A stretch of DNA of 63,273 nucleotides from Segatella copri (GTDB lineage Bacteria; Bacteroidota; Bacteroidia; Bacteroidales; Bacteroidaceae), in NCBI RefSeq assembly GCF_009494395.1, contig NZ_VZCB01000051.1, forward strand, positions 1-63,273, read 5' to 3'. Below the pieces are notes generated by a model. The model did not search any database. It saw only the letters and a program-made list of their open reading frames with translations, and had not been told where the DNA came from. Below are positions 8,750 through 18,536 of the stretch, in pieces (within the stretch, counting starts at the first letter, position 1; each line of letters begins with the position of its first letter). The translations under genes and the position numbers were made by a program.

Positions 8750-11700
8750 TTATTTATTGAAACCGGTTATTTCTACGTATGGTGCCTGACCTCTTCCGTC
8801 CTCATCGCGATAAGATACCTTGATTATCTTGCACTCATCCGGCATCAGACTGAAGTAGTTGTCGCTGTAGATGACAGGCAGTATCTGCTCACCATCGCCA
8901 CCCTTCAGGTTCAAGCGAATCAGGAGGGCAGGAACATTGCCAGTATTGCGGATCTCAACTTCTCCAATCCACTCTTCACCCTGCTGAACGAAACGCTTGC
9001 CGCTGATGGCAACGGTTGCCTTAGGGAGTTTGGAGAGTGCCTGAAGGTTGTCTTCTTCCTTGCCTTGTACATAGAAGTTGTCTGAAATCATCTGGCTGTT
9101 CTGCTCCAGGCTCAACTTGATGTAGTAAACCTCCTCATCCGGTTCGCTAACGCTAACGGCATCTACGGTCTGGTCTTCACCCACGTTCACTTCCTTGCTT
9201 TCTTCCTTGAGCAGCTTTCCGTACATATCAAAGATCTGAGCCTTGGCAACCAGACCATTCTTGGCACCACCAGCGAAGTTAACCACCTCGGCAACCTTCT
9301 TCACTGGGTTATACTGAATATGCAATGGTTCGCAAGCCTTCTTCACACCAAAGTAAGCGGCTGTTGGCTCAAAGTAGTAATCGTAGGTACACCATACCAT
9401 GCTTGGCCAGCAGGCATGACTCATCCAGATGAGCAAACCGAGACGGTCTTGCTGGGAAGACTCGTACATCGCACGGTAGCCATCATAGTTGAGCCACTGT
9501 GCCCACTTGGTAAACTGCTCTGCACTCTGAGGTTTGCCATAACGCTTTTCCATGATGTTGTTGAAAGATTCACCTCCCTGAGCCCCCTTCAATGTATAAT
9601 CATGCTGTCCCCATGCATCGCTTTGTGGCCACAGATGCTCCGGTTCCATCATTCTGCTCAACGATTCGAAGGTAGGAACATTCGGCATACCTCGCTCTGA
9701 ATGCAACTTATGACTCTGGTTAGCGAAGTAGAATGAAGGCGACTTCATCTGATAAGGACCATGTCCACTCACACCCAGGTCGGCTGAGCTAGGAATATAT
9801 CCCAACTGTGGATGGATATCCTTCACCTGTTCTCTCAATACTTTGTCAATTGCTGCCGGAGGGAATCCCTCGTTTCTTCCGCAGTAGATGCCGATGCTGG
9901 CATGGTTGCGGATACGGGAGATGTAATCAGCTGAGTTTTCCAGGAACATCTTGTTGTCATCAGGATCTGGTCCGTCCCATGGGTTAGCCAGCCAGAAGTC
10001 CTGCCATACCATGATACCATACTTGTCGCATGCTTCATAAAGTTCCTCATCGCCAATCTGACCTACCCAGTCGCGAATCATGTTGTAGTTCATCTCCTTA
10101 TGATAACGTACTGCAGCATCATATTCACGTCCACGATAGTTGAGGTTGGTTTCCGAGAATCCCCAGTTACCGCCCAGTGGGTTCAGTCGTTTGCCATTGA
10201 TGTAGATCTTGGTCTGTGTCTCCAGGTCAGCATAGCTCATCTGTCGGATACCTGCCTTATAGGTTACCTCAGAAATCATTTCGCCGGAAGCCTTGTCTGA
10301 TACCTTGAAACCGGCATCATATAAATAAGGTGAACCATAACCGTTAGGCCACCAGAGATTCATGCGCTGATTCTTGAGCTGTGGATAGTCGGTAGGAGCG
10401 AAGGAAACCTCACGCTTCTCGTTTGGCTGCAGACTAACTTCCTGCTCAAATTTGATCTTGCCGATATAACCAGCCAGTTTCACTGTCTTAGCCACGGCAT
10501 CTGCATTCTGCAGGAAGACAGATGGGGTCATTGATGCCAGGGTGTCAGGCAAGTTTAGGGTTGATGTAACCACAGGATCCGAAACACTTACGCCATTGTC
10601 ATGGGTAAGATAGACATCATTCCATATACTGATTTCACGACCTGGTGTATTGGTTATCCAGTCCCAGCCGATAGAAGCGTGGAAGGTAGGGTTGTCAGCA
10701 CCCAGCTCTCCACCATTCAGGTCAGTGTTCTGGAGATTTTTCTGCTTCACAACGCCAAAGTGAGCATTTTTGACGACATGTACCTCCAACTTATTGGAAC
10801 CTGATTTCAATTTCTTGGTTACGTCGATACGAGAGCGGATAAAGGCACCATCAATTCTACCTATCTTTTCACCGTTCAGTAATATATCAGCCTTCCAGTT
10901 GATACCATCGAAGTTGAGATAGGTATGCTGCTGCTTGTTGGAAGACGGCTTATGTTCGATGGTGGTACGATACCAGAAATCAGAGTTGAAGAACGATTCA
11001 GAAATCTGACGCATGTTGTCATCGAAGCGGTTATCAGGCACTGCCCCGATATTCATATAGCTGGTGAGTACAGTACCAGGCACAGTAGCCTGAATCCAGG
11101 CATCACTTCCTTCTCGGCGCAACTGCCACTGATTGAGCATCTGCTTGCCATTCTTTGAAGCCAGCGTATTGGCAGTTTCCGCACGCAGGCCACCCTTACC
11201 CATTACCTGCATTTCAGACAAGGCATAGTGTCCGGATGCATCCGGTTCGGTAAGCTGCAGTCTAACATATCTGCCATGACCTTTGCAAGCCACCTTTTCT
11301 ATCAACCCTTTCTTTTTTTGCTGTCCCAGGGGTGCAATATCGCTCCAGTTCCTGGCATCATTGGATACCTGAATCTTGCCCTGGCGAGCCTTGTTCACCC
11401 AGAAGAGATTCACCTGGTCGAAGTCTGCCTCTGTGCCCAAATCTACATAGAGCCACTGAGCTTTGGCATCTGTTTTATTTGCCAAGCCCGACTTCCAGAC
11501 GCTGGAGAAGTGCATGGACGGGCGCCATGAAGTGGTGTTGTCGATGAGTTTGATACGCCACCAGGCAGCACCCGGCATAATCAACTCGATGCGTACATGT
11601 TCGTAGTTGCCAGGTTTCTTCAGCGGGATGGAAACATTCAATTTTCTAAGTGGGAGTTTCACTACGTCCTGGAACTTATTAGGGTCGGAACTAACCTGCT

Positions 11701-12250
11701 GCTTGGTAGCAACACCAGGAAGGTCAGAACCCTTTTCTTCTCCCAGGACTTCCCATTTCTTTCCATTGTGTGAGCCCATCACACGAATGGTATAGCCTTG
11801 CGAAGCCTTATTCTTATAGAAAGCCAGTTCACCGGTAAATTCCAATTTCTTGAGATTCACCTTCATGGCTTCCCAGTTAAACTCTACAAATGCATTTTCA
11901 CCTTTGATATATTGGCTCGTAACCGTATTGCCGTCAATCATTTTCTCCTTGTCACGGTTGGACAGTTCGCCCTCATTGGTTTTCACACTGAGGAACGAAG
12001 GAGCTTTACCGGTGATGATACCGTCCGTTACGAGATGTCCCGTAAGGTTGAAATCTGCATTGGATGAAGTATATACCATTCGGTTCAATGCTATGTTCCG
12101 ATAGGTGTTGTCCTTCACCATTCTTGGAGCCGTAAATTGAGAAGGGCGTCCAGGATATTGTCCGATACCCCTTGTCCCGGCTTGATCATCAGCATACATC
12201 ATGCTTAAGGATTGGCTAAGTAAGGCCATTAACACAACTGCTTTTTTCAT
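8750..12250 (-). CDS. GH2 exo-glycosidase with two F5/8C-like domains (exo-beta-glucosaminidase/beta-mannosidase type)
   Basis: An 1166-residue secreted or periplasmic hydrolase starting MKKAVVLMALLSQSLSMMYA (signal peptide). Start taken at 12250 because the longer frame runs through the promoter. Two discoidin-like domains (about 40-180 and 240-360) precede a GH2 sugar-binding domain, an Ig-like domain and a TIM barrel. Likely acid/base Glu is in CGRNEGFPP (about residue 791) and nucleophile in PTFESLS (about 861). The WMSHACWPSMVW and YDYYFEPTAAYFGVKKACEP blocks resemble CsxA-type exo-beta-D-glucosaminidases and GH2 mannosidases. It is not next to SusC/D genes. Exact specificity is unresolved. 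Confidence 0.85.
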   Translation of the reverse strand: MKKAVVLMALLSQSLSMMYADDQAGTRGIGQYPGRPSQFTAPRMVKDNTYRNIALNRMVYTSSNADFNLTGHLVTDGIITGKAPSFLSVKTNEGELSNRDKEKMIDGNTVTSQYIKGENAFVEFNWEAMKVNLKKLEFTGELAFYKNKASQGYTIRVMGSHNGKKWEVLGEEKGSDLPGVATKQQVSSDPNKFQDVVKLPLRKLNVSIPLKKPGNYEHVRIELIMPGAAWWRIKLIDNTTSWRPSMHFSSVWKSGLANKTDAKAQWLYVDLGTEADFDQVNLFWVNKARQGKIQVSNDARNWSDIAPLGQQKKKGLIEKVACKGHGRYVRLQLTEPDASGHYALSEMQVMGKGGLRAETANTLASKNGKQMLNQWQLRREGSDAWIQATVPGTVLTSYMNIGAVPDNRFDDNMRQISESFFNSDFWYRTTIEHKPSSNKQQHTYLNFDGINWKADILLNGEKIGRIDGAFIRSRIDVTKKLKSGSNKLEVHVVKNAHFGVVKQKNLQNTDLNGGELGADNPTFHASIGWDWITNTPGREISIWNDVYLTHDNGVSVSDPVVTSTLNLPDTLASMTPSVFLQNADAVAKTVKLAGYIGKIKFEQEVSLQPNEKREVSFAPTDYPQLKNQRMNLWWPNGYGSPYLYDAGFKVSDKASGEMISEVTYKAGIRQMSYADLETQTKIYINGKRLNPLGGNWGFSETNLNYRGREYDAAVRYHKEMNYNMIRDWVGQIGDEELYEACDKYGIMVWQDFWLANPWDGPDPDDNKMFLENSADYISRIRNHASIGIYCGRNEGFPPAAIDKVLREQVKDIHPQLGYIPSSADLGVSGHGPYQMKSPSFYFANQSHKLHSERGMPNVPTFESLSRMMEPEHLWPQSDAWGQHDYTLKGAQGGESFNNIMEKRYGKPQSAEQFTKWAQWLNYDGYRAMYESSQQDRLGLLIWMSHACWPSMVWCTYDYYFEPTAAYFGVKKACEPLHIQYNPVKKVAEVVNFAGGAKNGLVAKAQIFDMYGKLLKEESKEVNVGEDQTVDAVSVSEPDEEVYYIKLSLEQNSQMISDNFYVQGKEEDNLQALSKLPKATVAISGKRFVQQGEEWIGEVEIRNTGNVPALLIRLNLKGGDGEQILPVIYSDNYFSLMPDECKIIKVSYRDEDGRGQAPYVEITGFNK

Positions 12251-12295
12251 TAGGTTATTAAAATAATTATTTACTACATTTTTAGCTTTATTCTG

Positions 12296-12303
12296 CAAAG
12301 TTA
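12296..12303 (-). promoter_or_regulatory. -7 element for the GH2 gene
   Basis: Minus-strand TAACTTTG followed by CA, 45 bp before the chosen start at 12250. It lies inside the longer open frame and decides the start. Confidence 0.5.
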
Positions 12304-12348
12304 CAAAAAAAATGCATATCTGCTGATTTTTTATTGCACTTTTATGTT

Positions 12349-15300
12349 TTATTTCATCTTGCAGTCGGGTAAAACTTCCATACATCTCCTGCCTTCAGCA
12401 GTCTTGAGAATGCAGCCAATGGTCTTTCTGCCTATGTTTCTGTTTATAGGAACCAGATCCTTGTTGAGTACTTCTACGTAGTGAACACCGGAGTTTGGTA
12501 CATCCATAGGGAGGGTACCCTCAGCTTGCATCTTGGAGTGTTCGAACTTTGACAAGTCGTCAAATCTTACATAGCGGTTTGACTTGCCGTCGATGAAACC
12601 TACACATACCGCATCGGCTTCTGTAGCAATGGAAGCAAAGATGAGTTTTTCGCCTGCATAACGCTTAAACTCTCTGCCACGTTCCCGCTGCAGCAGTTCG
12701 GCCATGGAAACCTTGCATACCCTGCCGCTCTCGTATACCAGGATGAGCCATCCCTCTTCTTCGTCTTCGTGAACGGCGAGCTTCAGTCGATAGTCTTGCC
12801 AGTCATCGTCATCCAGAACCTTATATTCATCGGTATCCATCAGGCAGATAACGGCTGTGACCGGACGATAACCTTCCTCATAGTCGTGGAGCACATTGTT
12901 GCGGAAACGCGAGGTCTGGATATGGTCGGTGATAGGAGCCGATTCCACGAGTCGGCTGCTGTTCTTTGTCTCCTTTTCATGTGGAGTTGGTTCGGCTGTT
13001 GAAGCCGGTGCAGAGGCAACAGCCAGATGCGGAATATGTTCTTCAGCCCATTGCTTTCTGATGGCGAGGAACTTATCTCTATAGTTCTCGTTTACCTTGC
13101 GTGCTGAAGTTCCCATACGCTCAAAATATTCGCAGCCCACAGAAATTGGGGTAGGGCATGGTTCGATGTCGATGATGAGCACGGCGTTGCTTACTTCCTC
13201 ATCAAAGTGGGTATGCACATAGTGGGCCCCCTCCTGTCCGAGATAGTAAACCATTTTGTTGTTGACGTATGTTTCATATTTGTCTCTTGAACCCTTGAAG
13301 AGCGTATTCTTCAGGTCTTCTTCCAGACCCATTTCGTAACCGATATCTGATACGCCAAGATACAGATGACCGCCTTCGGCATTGAGGAAGGCACAAATTT
13401 CCTGCATGATCTTGATGGTCTGTGCCTCGACATCTGCTCGCATGGAATTTTCCGGGTAGATGATAGAGGTCTTGAATTCGGTATGGAAGTCTTCCTTGCC
13501 ATAGTTCTTCTTGTTGGAAGAAGACTTCTGCAGCTTCAGCAGCGCACGGATCTTGTCAAGAATATCAACCGCCTGGGTGAGCAGTCCCGATTTCTTCACG
13601 AAGTTGTGGGAGAGTACGAGCGATGCCAGCTGCTGAAGATGTGGATCTTCCGTCAGGCTGCTCCAGCGATAGAGTTCCTCGTAATGTTCCTCACTGTCCA
13701 GGCAGCCGATGATGCGCAGCTGCATGAAGTCATGGCGCAGGATGGCATTGCGTTCAAAGAGTTCCGGTTCTGTCTCTGCGATAAGATTGATTTTCTTTGT
13801 ATCCACCTTGTCCAGTGCAGCAAAGTCGTTGAGGAGTTCCAGCAGGGTAAGACGGCTGTCGTAATAGCTGACGCGCTCCTTGCTGTCCAGCATGATGGCT
13901 AGTAAACGGCAGAAGTTGAGATAGTTGTAAGCCTTGATGTTGTCCTCTTCCAGTGTTGCCTTGGCATCGATGATTCCCATCAGTTCGGCTACGTATACCG
14001 GATTCATGCTGACGGCATTTTCCAGTTCATCTTTTTCTTCCTTAGGGTTGTATACCTCGTTGTTGGCATAGCCGCGCATAAGCTGGTGGAAGGCTTCGGT
14101 AATTCCGAATCTGCTTTCAGGAGATTCCCGCAGGAAGGTGGCATAGAGGTAACCATTGCTTCCTTCCGTGATGTTATCCACCTCTACTATCATGCCCTTC
14201 TTCAGGTCGCTGAGTTCCATGCCGGGAGCTGGAGCCACGGAGACAGAGAAACCTTCGCTGCTGACAGCCGGAATGCGAGGCACGCCCGGCACCTGGTTAG
14301 ACAGCAGACAGGTGAGACGGGAGTTGTAGAAAAGGTCGTTTACTCTCACGTCGTCTTCATATTCCGTTATCATGTCGTGCATGGCAAAGACATAGCTTCC
14401 GTCACTCTTTATGTCCTTTACATAGGCACGCAGCATAAGTGGCATTCCCTGATATTCAAAGGATTGGATATTGATTTCTCCAGGGTAGAAAGATACCACA
14501 TCGTTCAATACATCGAGTGTACCTTCTCCCTCGCAACCATCTTCTACCACCTTACATTCGAAGACGTATTGTGCGGGCAGCTGTTTGGTAACGATGATTA
14601 CGGTTTCATCGTCGATATAGAGTTTTCTGTTCTGCTTCTTGGATGTCTTGCGTTTTTTGGAGAAGAGAGAGTGGTTGATATACTCCCAGAGTTCCTTATA
14701 GTGTTCGATGGTAGTACCCACCTTGCCTCTCAGTTTTACCGGTGGCTTTTCGTCAAGACGGATGGAAAGACCATGCCAGAGTCCCATTCGGGCAGAAAGC
14801 GGCATGTAGAGATTATCCCTGTCAAGGTCTTTTGGCTGGATGGTGATGGCCTGCTCGTTGACAGAAAGCAAAGCCATGTCACTCTCATATTTGGCAGGTT
14901 CAAAACTTTCTACGGTATCGTTGTTCTGTGAGCAGAGCATATTGGACAGTACGAAGGCATCATCACTGTTGAAAGGCAGGGCAGCATCAAACTCTGCCTG
15001 GGTAAAGAGTGAGAGAAAAGCTCTCTGCAGGGTCTTGTTTGGATCACTCACGTTCATCAGTGAAACCAGTCGGTAGAGAATGGCCTGATTCAGTGAAGTA
15101 TCGTAAATCTTGTGGGTGGCATTTCTGCCCAGTATCAGTTCGATGATGAGTACCTGTATCATCGTCTCCTTAGTGGTTAGGTCGCTGGAGAGTCTGTCGG
15201 TCTGATTATAGATATTGTCTACGTATCCCTGCAGCAGTTTGAGCCATTGCATCTGGAATGGCTTTCTGTTCCATAGGTATACTTCCTGGCTGCGAAGGGT

Positions 15301-16209
15301 AGCAAGGATGGTATCGATATGCTTTTCCATCATTGAGAAGTCGAGCATGAAGATACATTGCATGATGCAGAACTGCTTGCGTGGATGATAGATGTAGGCG
15401 CAAGTAGAGAGGGTAGAAAGTATATGGCTGATGGTATCCTCTGCCGTTCCGTTTCTCAAGATTTCGATGGCTTGGATATAATAGGATATCAGTTCGATGA
15501 TATCCGTGAATCGTTGTTCCAGCAGGATGCGCTCGGCTTCCTTGCAGCGTGGCAGAAGGCTCTCGCTTTCAAGGGCTTCCAGGCAACGGGCATGGATGTT
15601 CTGTAGTTGTTCTTGTAGTTCGTCCTGACTCAGACTGCTGGAAATACCGGTTATCCAGCGCAGGCATTCCAGGTCGAAAATGTCGGATGGGGTATCTCCG
15701 AGCATCAGTTTTCTGAATTCCGGAGTATTCCAGCTTTCATTGCCGATGATATCGCAGAAATCCTTGTCGGAGAGTGAAAACTCTGATTTCTCGGCGCCGA
15801 GAACATCTACCAGTTGTACTTCCATCTGTTTCTGGCGGATTTTGGTAATCCTGCATCTTACTCTTGGGGTAAGAGCTGCATTGATGACGGTATCTCGTTT
15901 TAGTATGGCTGTAAAACCGTATTGATCTTCCAGATGATAGCAGTCACCTATGGTCAGTTTTATCTTGAAGTCTACCTCATCGTCTTCTTTATAATATTGC
16001 CTCATGAGGAGTTCTATGTTCTGGGCAATGAAAACTTTGCCCAGGTGGGTGGTTACCATCAGGCAGTTGAGGGTTTCTGGCATAGGTTGCCTTCTCTGGA
16101 AGTCAATCTGTGCTACTTTATAGATTCTATCTTCTACTTCGATGACGAATTTATGTTCTTCTTCATCTATTCGCAAAACCTTTGCAGTTATATTCCTGTA
16201 GTTGTTCAT
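12349..16209 (-). CDS. Very large AlbA_2 (Schlafen-type) domain protein of unknown role
   Basis: A 1286-residue protein with no signal peptide, so cytoplasmic. The N-terminal ~150 residues are beta-rich (ITAKVLRIDEEEHKFVIEVE, then similar strands), followed by a long helical middle. An AlbA_2 domain lies around residues 905-1050, recognised by EFKTSIIYPENS, then ICAFLNAEGGHLYLGVSD and a GTSARKVNENY end; such domains bind nucleic acids or act as Schlafen-type RNases. A beta-rich C-terminal ~200 residues with repeated RVCKVSMAEL- and RYVRFDDL-like strands remotely recalls GyrA-type blades (tentative). It has its own promoter (16235-16242) and no partner gene. Defence, RNA metabolism or stress function are all possible; I do not assign one. 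Confidence 0.75.
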   Translation of the reverse strand: MNNYRNITAKVLRIDEEEHKFVIEVEDRIYKVAQIDFQRRQPMPETLNCLMVTTHLGKVFIAQNIELLMRQYYKEDDEVDFKIKLTIGDCYHLEDQYGFTAILKRDTVINAALTPRVRCRITKIRQKQMEVQLVDVLGAEKSEFSLSDKDFCDIIGNESWNTPEFRKLMLGDTPSDIFDLECLRWITGISSSLSQDELQEQLQNIHARCLEALESESLLPRCKEAERILLEQRFTDIIELISYYIQAIEILRNGTAEDTISHILSTLSTCAYIYHPRKQFCIMQCIFMLDFSMMEKHIDTILATLRSQEVYLWNRKPFQMQWLKLLQGYVDNIYNQTDRLSSDLTTKETMIQVLIIELILGRNATHKIYDTSLNQAILYRLVSLMNVSDPNKTLQRAFLSLFTQAEFDAALPFNSDDAFVLSNMLCSQNNDTVESFEPAKYESDMALLSVNEQAITIQPKDLDRDNLYMPLSARMGLWHGLSIRLDEKPPVKLRGKVGTTIEHYKELWEYINHSLFSKKRKTSKKQNRKLYIDDETVIIVTKQLPAQYVFECKVVEDGCEGEGTLDVLNDVVSFYPGEINIQSFEYQGMPLMLRAYVKDIKSDGSYVFAMHDMITEYEDDVRVNDLFYNSRLTCLLSNQVPGVPRIPAVSSEGFSVSVAPAPGMELSDLKKGMIVEVDNITEGSNGYLYATFLRESPESRFGITEAFHQLMRGYANNEVYNPKEEKDELENAVSMNPVYVAELMGIIDAKATLEEDNIKAYNYLNFCRLLAIMLDSKERVSYYDSRLTLLELLNDFAALDKVDTKKINLIAETEPELFERNAILRHDFMQLRIIGCLDSEEHYEELYRWSSLTEDPHLQQLASLVLSHNFVKKSGLLTQAVDILDKIRALLKLQKSSSNKKNYGKEDFHTEFKTSIIYPENSMRADVEAQTIKIMQEICAFLNAEGGHLYLGVSDIGYEMGLEEDLKNTLFKGSRDKYETYVNNKMVYYLGQEGAHYVHTHFDEEVSNAVLIIDIEPCPTPISVGCEYFERMGTSARKVNENYRDKFLAIRKQWAEEHIPHLAVASAPASTAEPTPHEKETKNSSRLVESAPITDHIQTSRFRNNVLHDYEEGYRPVTAVICLMDTDEYKVLDDDDWQDYRLKLAVHEDEEEGWLILVYESGRVCKVSMAELLQRERGREFKRYAGEKLIFASIATEADAVCVGFIDGKSNRYVRFDDLSKFEHSKMQAEGTLPMDVPNSGVHYVEVLNKDLVPINRNIGRKTIGCILKTAEGRRCMEVLPDCKMK

Positions 16210-16234
16210 AAATTAATAGTTTTGATATGCGCTG

Positions 16235-16242
16235 CAAAGATA
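16235..16242 (-). promoter_or_regulatory. -7 element for the AlbA_2-domain gene
   Basis: Minus-strand TATCTTTG followed by CA, 25 bp before the start codon at 16209. Confidence 0.6.
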
Positions 16243-16452
16243 CAATAAAAAACGGACTTTTCTTCCTTTATTTTCTGTTTTTTTCTTCCTCTTTCCCTCA
16301 GAGGAATAGAAAATGTGTCTATGATAACGAAAATGATGATTATCTACCCGGATATGTGCTTATGTTGCATGAAAGCAGGTATATGTTGTCTTTTGATGGT
16401 AAGAAAGGTAAATAAAATGTTCTATATCAGCGGCATAAATTCATAAAAAAAC

Positions 16453-16483
16453 TTGGTGAAATCAAGAATTATGTGTATTTTTG
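16453..16483 (+). promoter_or_regulatory. Promoter of the histidine kinase/response regulator operon
   Basis: TTGG at 16453-16456 and TATTTTTG at 16476-16483, 41 bp before the kinase start. The remainder of the ~310-bp gap (16210-16524) shows only the divergent promoter described above. Confidence 0.55.
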
Positions 16484-16524
16484 CAATTGTAAAAAGTTTA
16501 AAAACTAACACTGGATAATACTAA

Positions 16525-18522
16525 ATGGTGAGAGTAAAACATATATTATGGTTGTTTTTGGTTTCTTGGACGTTGATAGCTTGCCAGCAGGAAAAGTATG
16601 ACAGAAGCGGGGACGATACGAACAGCTTGCTTTCCATTGAGGATTCGATGGAGGCTAACCCCCGGTTTGTCCGTCAGAAAATAGATGATGGAATGAAGAA
16701 GGCTCCGGATAGTCTTACCTATTATGAATATATGTCCAGACTGGGCAAGTTCTTCGTGCTTTCTTCTTCGCCGGATTCCATGCCCCTATACATCAATCCG
16801 GTCGTAGCCTTTGCCGAGCATCAGCCGGAATCTCCTCGCCGAAACAGTCTCCTGGCTTATGCCTACAATTGTCAGGCAGGAAATTATCATAACTATCATA
16901 AGAAGAGAGAAGATGTCATCACGCTCTATCATAAGGCATACGAACTGCTCAGGAACAGCGATTCCCCAAAGTTGATGCCGGATGTCTGTGCCAATCTGGG
17001 AGATGCCTATGTCTTCGACAACAACTTGCCCCAGGCTGCTCTTTGGTATCGAAAGGCGCTGTTCATAGCCGATTCTCTCCAAATGCCGAAGGAGCAGACC
17101 GCATCCCTGTATATGGGTCTGGGACGCATCTATCTGCTGCTGGAAGACTATGAGGCAACCGTGAAATGTTATCAGCAGACCGAGAAGTATTTTTCTGATC
17201 TCTCGCTCAACCTGCAGGCTTATTTCCTGAACAATTATGGTAATTATTATTACTATACCAAGGATTACCATACTTCTCTGAAGAAATTTCTAATGTTGAT
17301 GAAACTGCTGGAAAAACACGACAAGCATGAAACCTTCAGTATGTATCTCTGCAAGCTCAATCTGGCAGATGTCTATTTGAATCTCAATCAGTTGGACTTA
17401 TCAGAGAAGTATCTGGATGAAGCCGAGAATTACATGCGTAAGAATGCCGATGAGAGTGCCATCTACTATTGCAATACCATCCGTATCGGACTGGCAGTAA
17501 AGAAAAAAGATTGGAGTGCCGTGAGCCGGATACTGGCAGGAGAGAAATCGGAGGACCAGATGGACTTCTCGTTGCGCCAGATTCGTCATCAGTATCTGGG
17601 AGAATATTATGAGGCTAAGGGCGACTATCGCCTGGCTTATCATATTATGAAGGCAGATGACCTGATGCAGGATTCCCTGGCACACAATCGAACCCATATG
17701 CGCTCCGTTGATATCATGCAGCGTTTTGCCCAGGACACCCTGCAGCTGCATCATCGCATAGCTATAGAACATAAGAATGTGGAGATCCAGCAGGCTAGAA
17801 GTTTTATCTATCTGATTGTGGGCATTCTCTTGGTTCTGATTCTTTCTGCAGCCTTGTTTGTGGTTCGTTATCGCAGAAAACAGGAGGCGGCTAAGCTCAA
17901 TATCATGAACCTGAAGCTGAACAATGCCCGCAACCGCATCTCGCCTCATTTCGTCTTCAATGTCCTGAACAACAAGATAGTGAAATCTGATAAGAAGGAG
18001 GCAAACGAATTGCTTGAATTGACCAAGCTGATTAGGACCAACCTGGACATGTCGCTCCAGATGCAGACGTCTCTCAGGAAGGAACTGGAATTCGTAAGAC
18101 AATATGTGCTGGTAGAGAGCAAACTGATAGAAAATGACTTCAAGTTTGACGTCCAGATAGACGAAACCATCGACCTGGACAAGGTGATGATACCGTCCAT
18201 GTTTGTGCAGATTCTGGCAGAGAATGCATTTGTGCATGGCCTGAAGGGATGGGAAGGCGAGAAACGCCTCACGATACAGGTACAAAAGGGACAGAAAGAG
18301 GAAGTCCGTATCACGGTAGAGGACAATGGACCTGGGTTTGATGCTACCAGGATGGCACTTCAGCATCGTACCGGACTCAACATCATCCGCCAGACCATTG
18401 CCATCGTGAACGAACGCAATAAGAACAAGATAATTTTCCAGATGCATAACAAGGTAGATGCTGATGGAAAAATCTTGGGATGTCAGTGTACCTTTTTTAT
18501 ACCTATAAATATAAAATACTAA
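16525..18522 (+). CDS. TPR sensor histidine kinase (LytS/YehU-like, His_kinase family)
   Basis: A 665-residue sensor. The N-terminus MVRVKHILWLFLVSWTLIAC ends in a lipobox-like LIAC. A tetratricopeptide-rich sensor region (about residues 60-400; several ALWYRKAL/YLDEAE helices) follows, then a single membrane helix (about 430-452). The cytoplasmic His_kinase domain has phospho-acceptor H475 in SPHFVFN and the GHKL ATPase motifs ENAFVHG and VEDNGPGFD. This layout is common in Bacteroidota paired with LytTR regulators. The response regulator gene begins 14 bp downstream. Signal unknown; the TPR region should sense from the periplasm. Confidence 0.9.
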   Translation: MVRVKHILWLFLVSWTLIACQQEKYDRSGDDTNSLLSIEDSMEANPRFVRQKIDDGMKKAPDSLTYYEYMSRLGKFFVLSSSPDSMPLYINPVVAFAEHQPESPRRNSLLAYAYNCQAGNYHNYHKKREDVITLYHKAYELLRNSDSPKLMPDVCANLGDAYVFDNNLPQAALWYRKALFIADSLQMPKEQTASLYMGLGRIYLLLEDYEATVKCYQQTEKYFSDLSLNLQAYFLNNYGNYYYYTKDYHTSLKKFLMLMKLLEKHDKHETFSMYLCKLNLADVYLNLNQLDLSEKYLDEAENYMRKNADESAIYYCNTIRIGLAVKKKDWSAVSRILAGEKSEDQMDFSLRQIRHQYLGEYYEAKGDYRLAYHIMKADDLMQDSLAHNRTHMRSVDIMQRFAQDTLQLHHRIAIEHKNVEIQQARSFIYLIVGILLVLILSAALFVVRYRRKQEAAKLNIMNLKLNNARNRISPHFVFNVLNNKIVKSDKKEANELLELTKLIRTNLDMSLQMQTSLRKELEFVRQYVLVESKLIENDFKFDVQIDETIDLDKVMIPSMFVQILAENAFVHGLKGWEGEKRLTIQVQKGQKEEVRITVEDNGPGFDATRMALQHRTGLNIIRQTIAIVNERNKNKIIFQMHNKVDADGKILGCQCTFFIPINIKY

Positions 18523-18536
18523 AAAATAGTCAGATT

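Noticed and set aside
12251..12385. Extended N-terminus of the 8750-12250 GH2 protein
   Set aside because: The extension spans the promoter and the upstream gene's end, and the signal peptide begins exactly at 12250.
13366..14931. Plus-strand open frames opposite the AlbA_2 gene
   Set aside because: Shadow frames; the minus-strand gene has promoter, continuous frame and recognisable domain.
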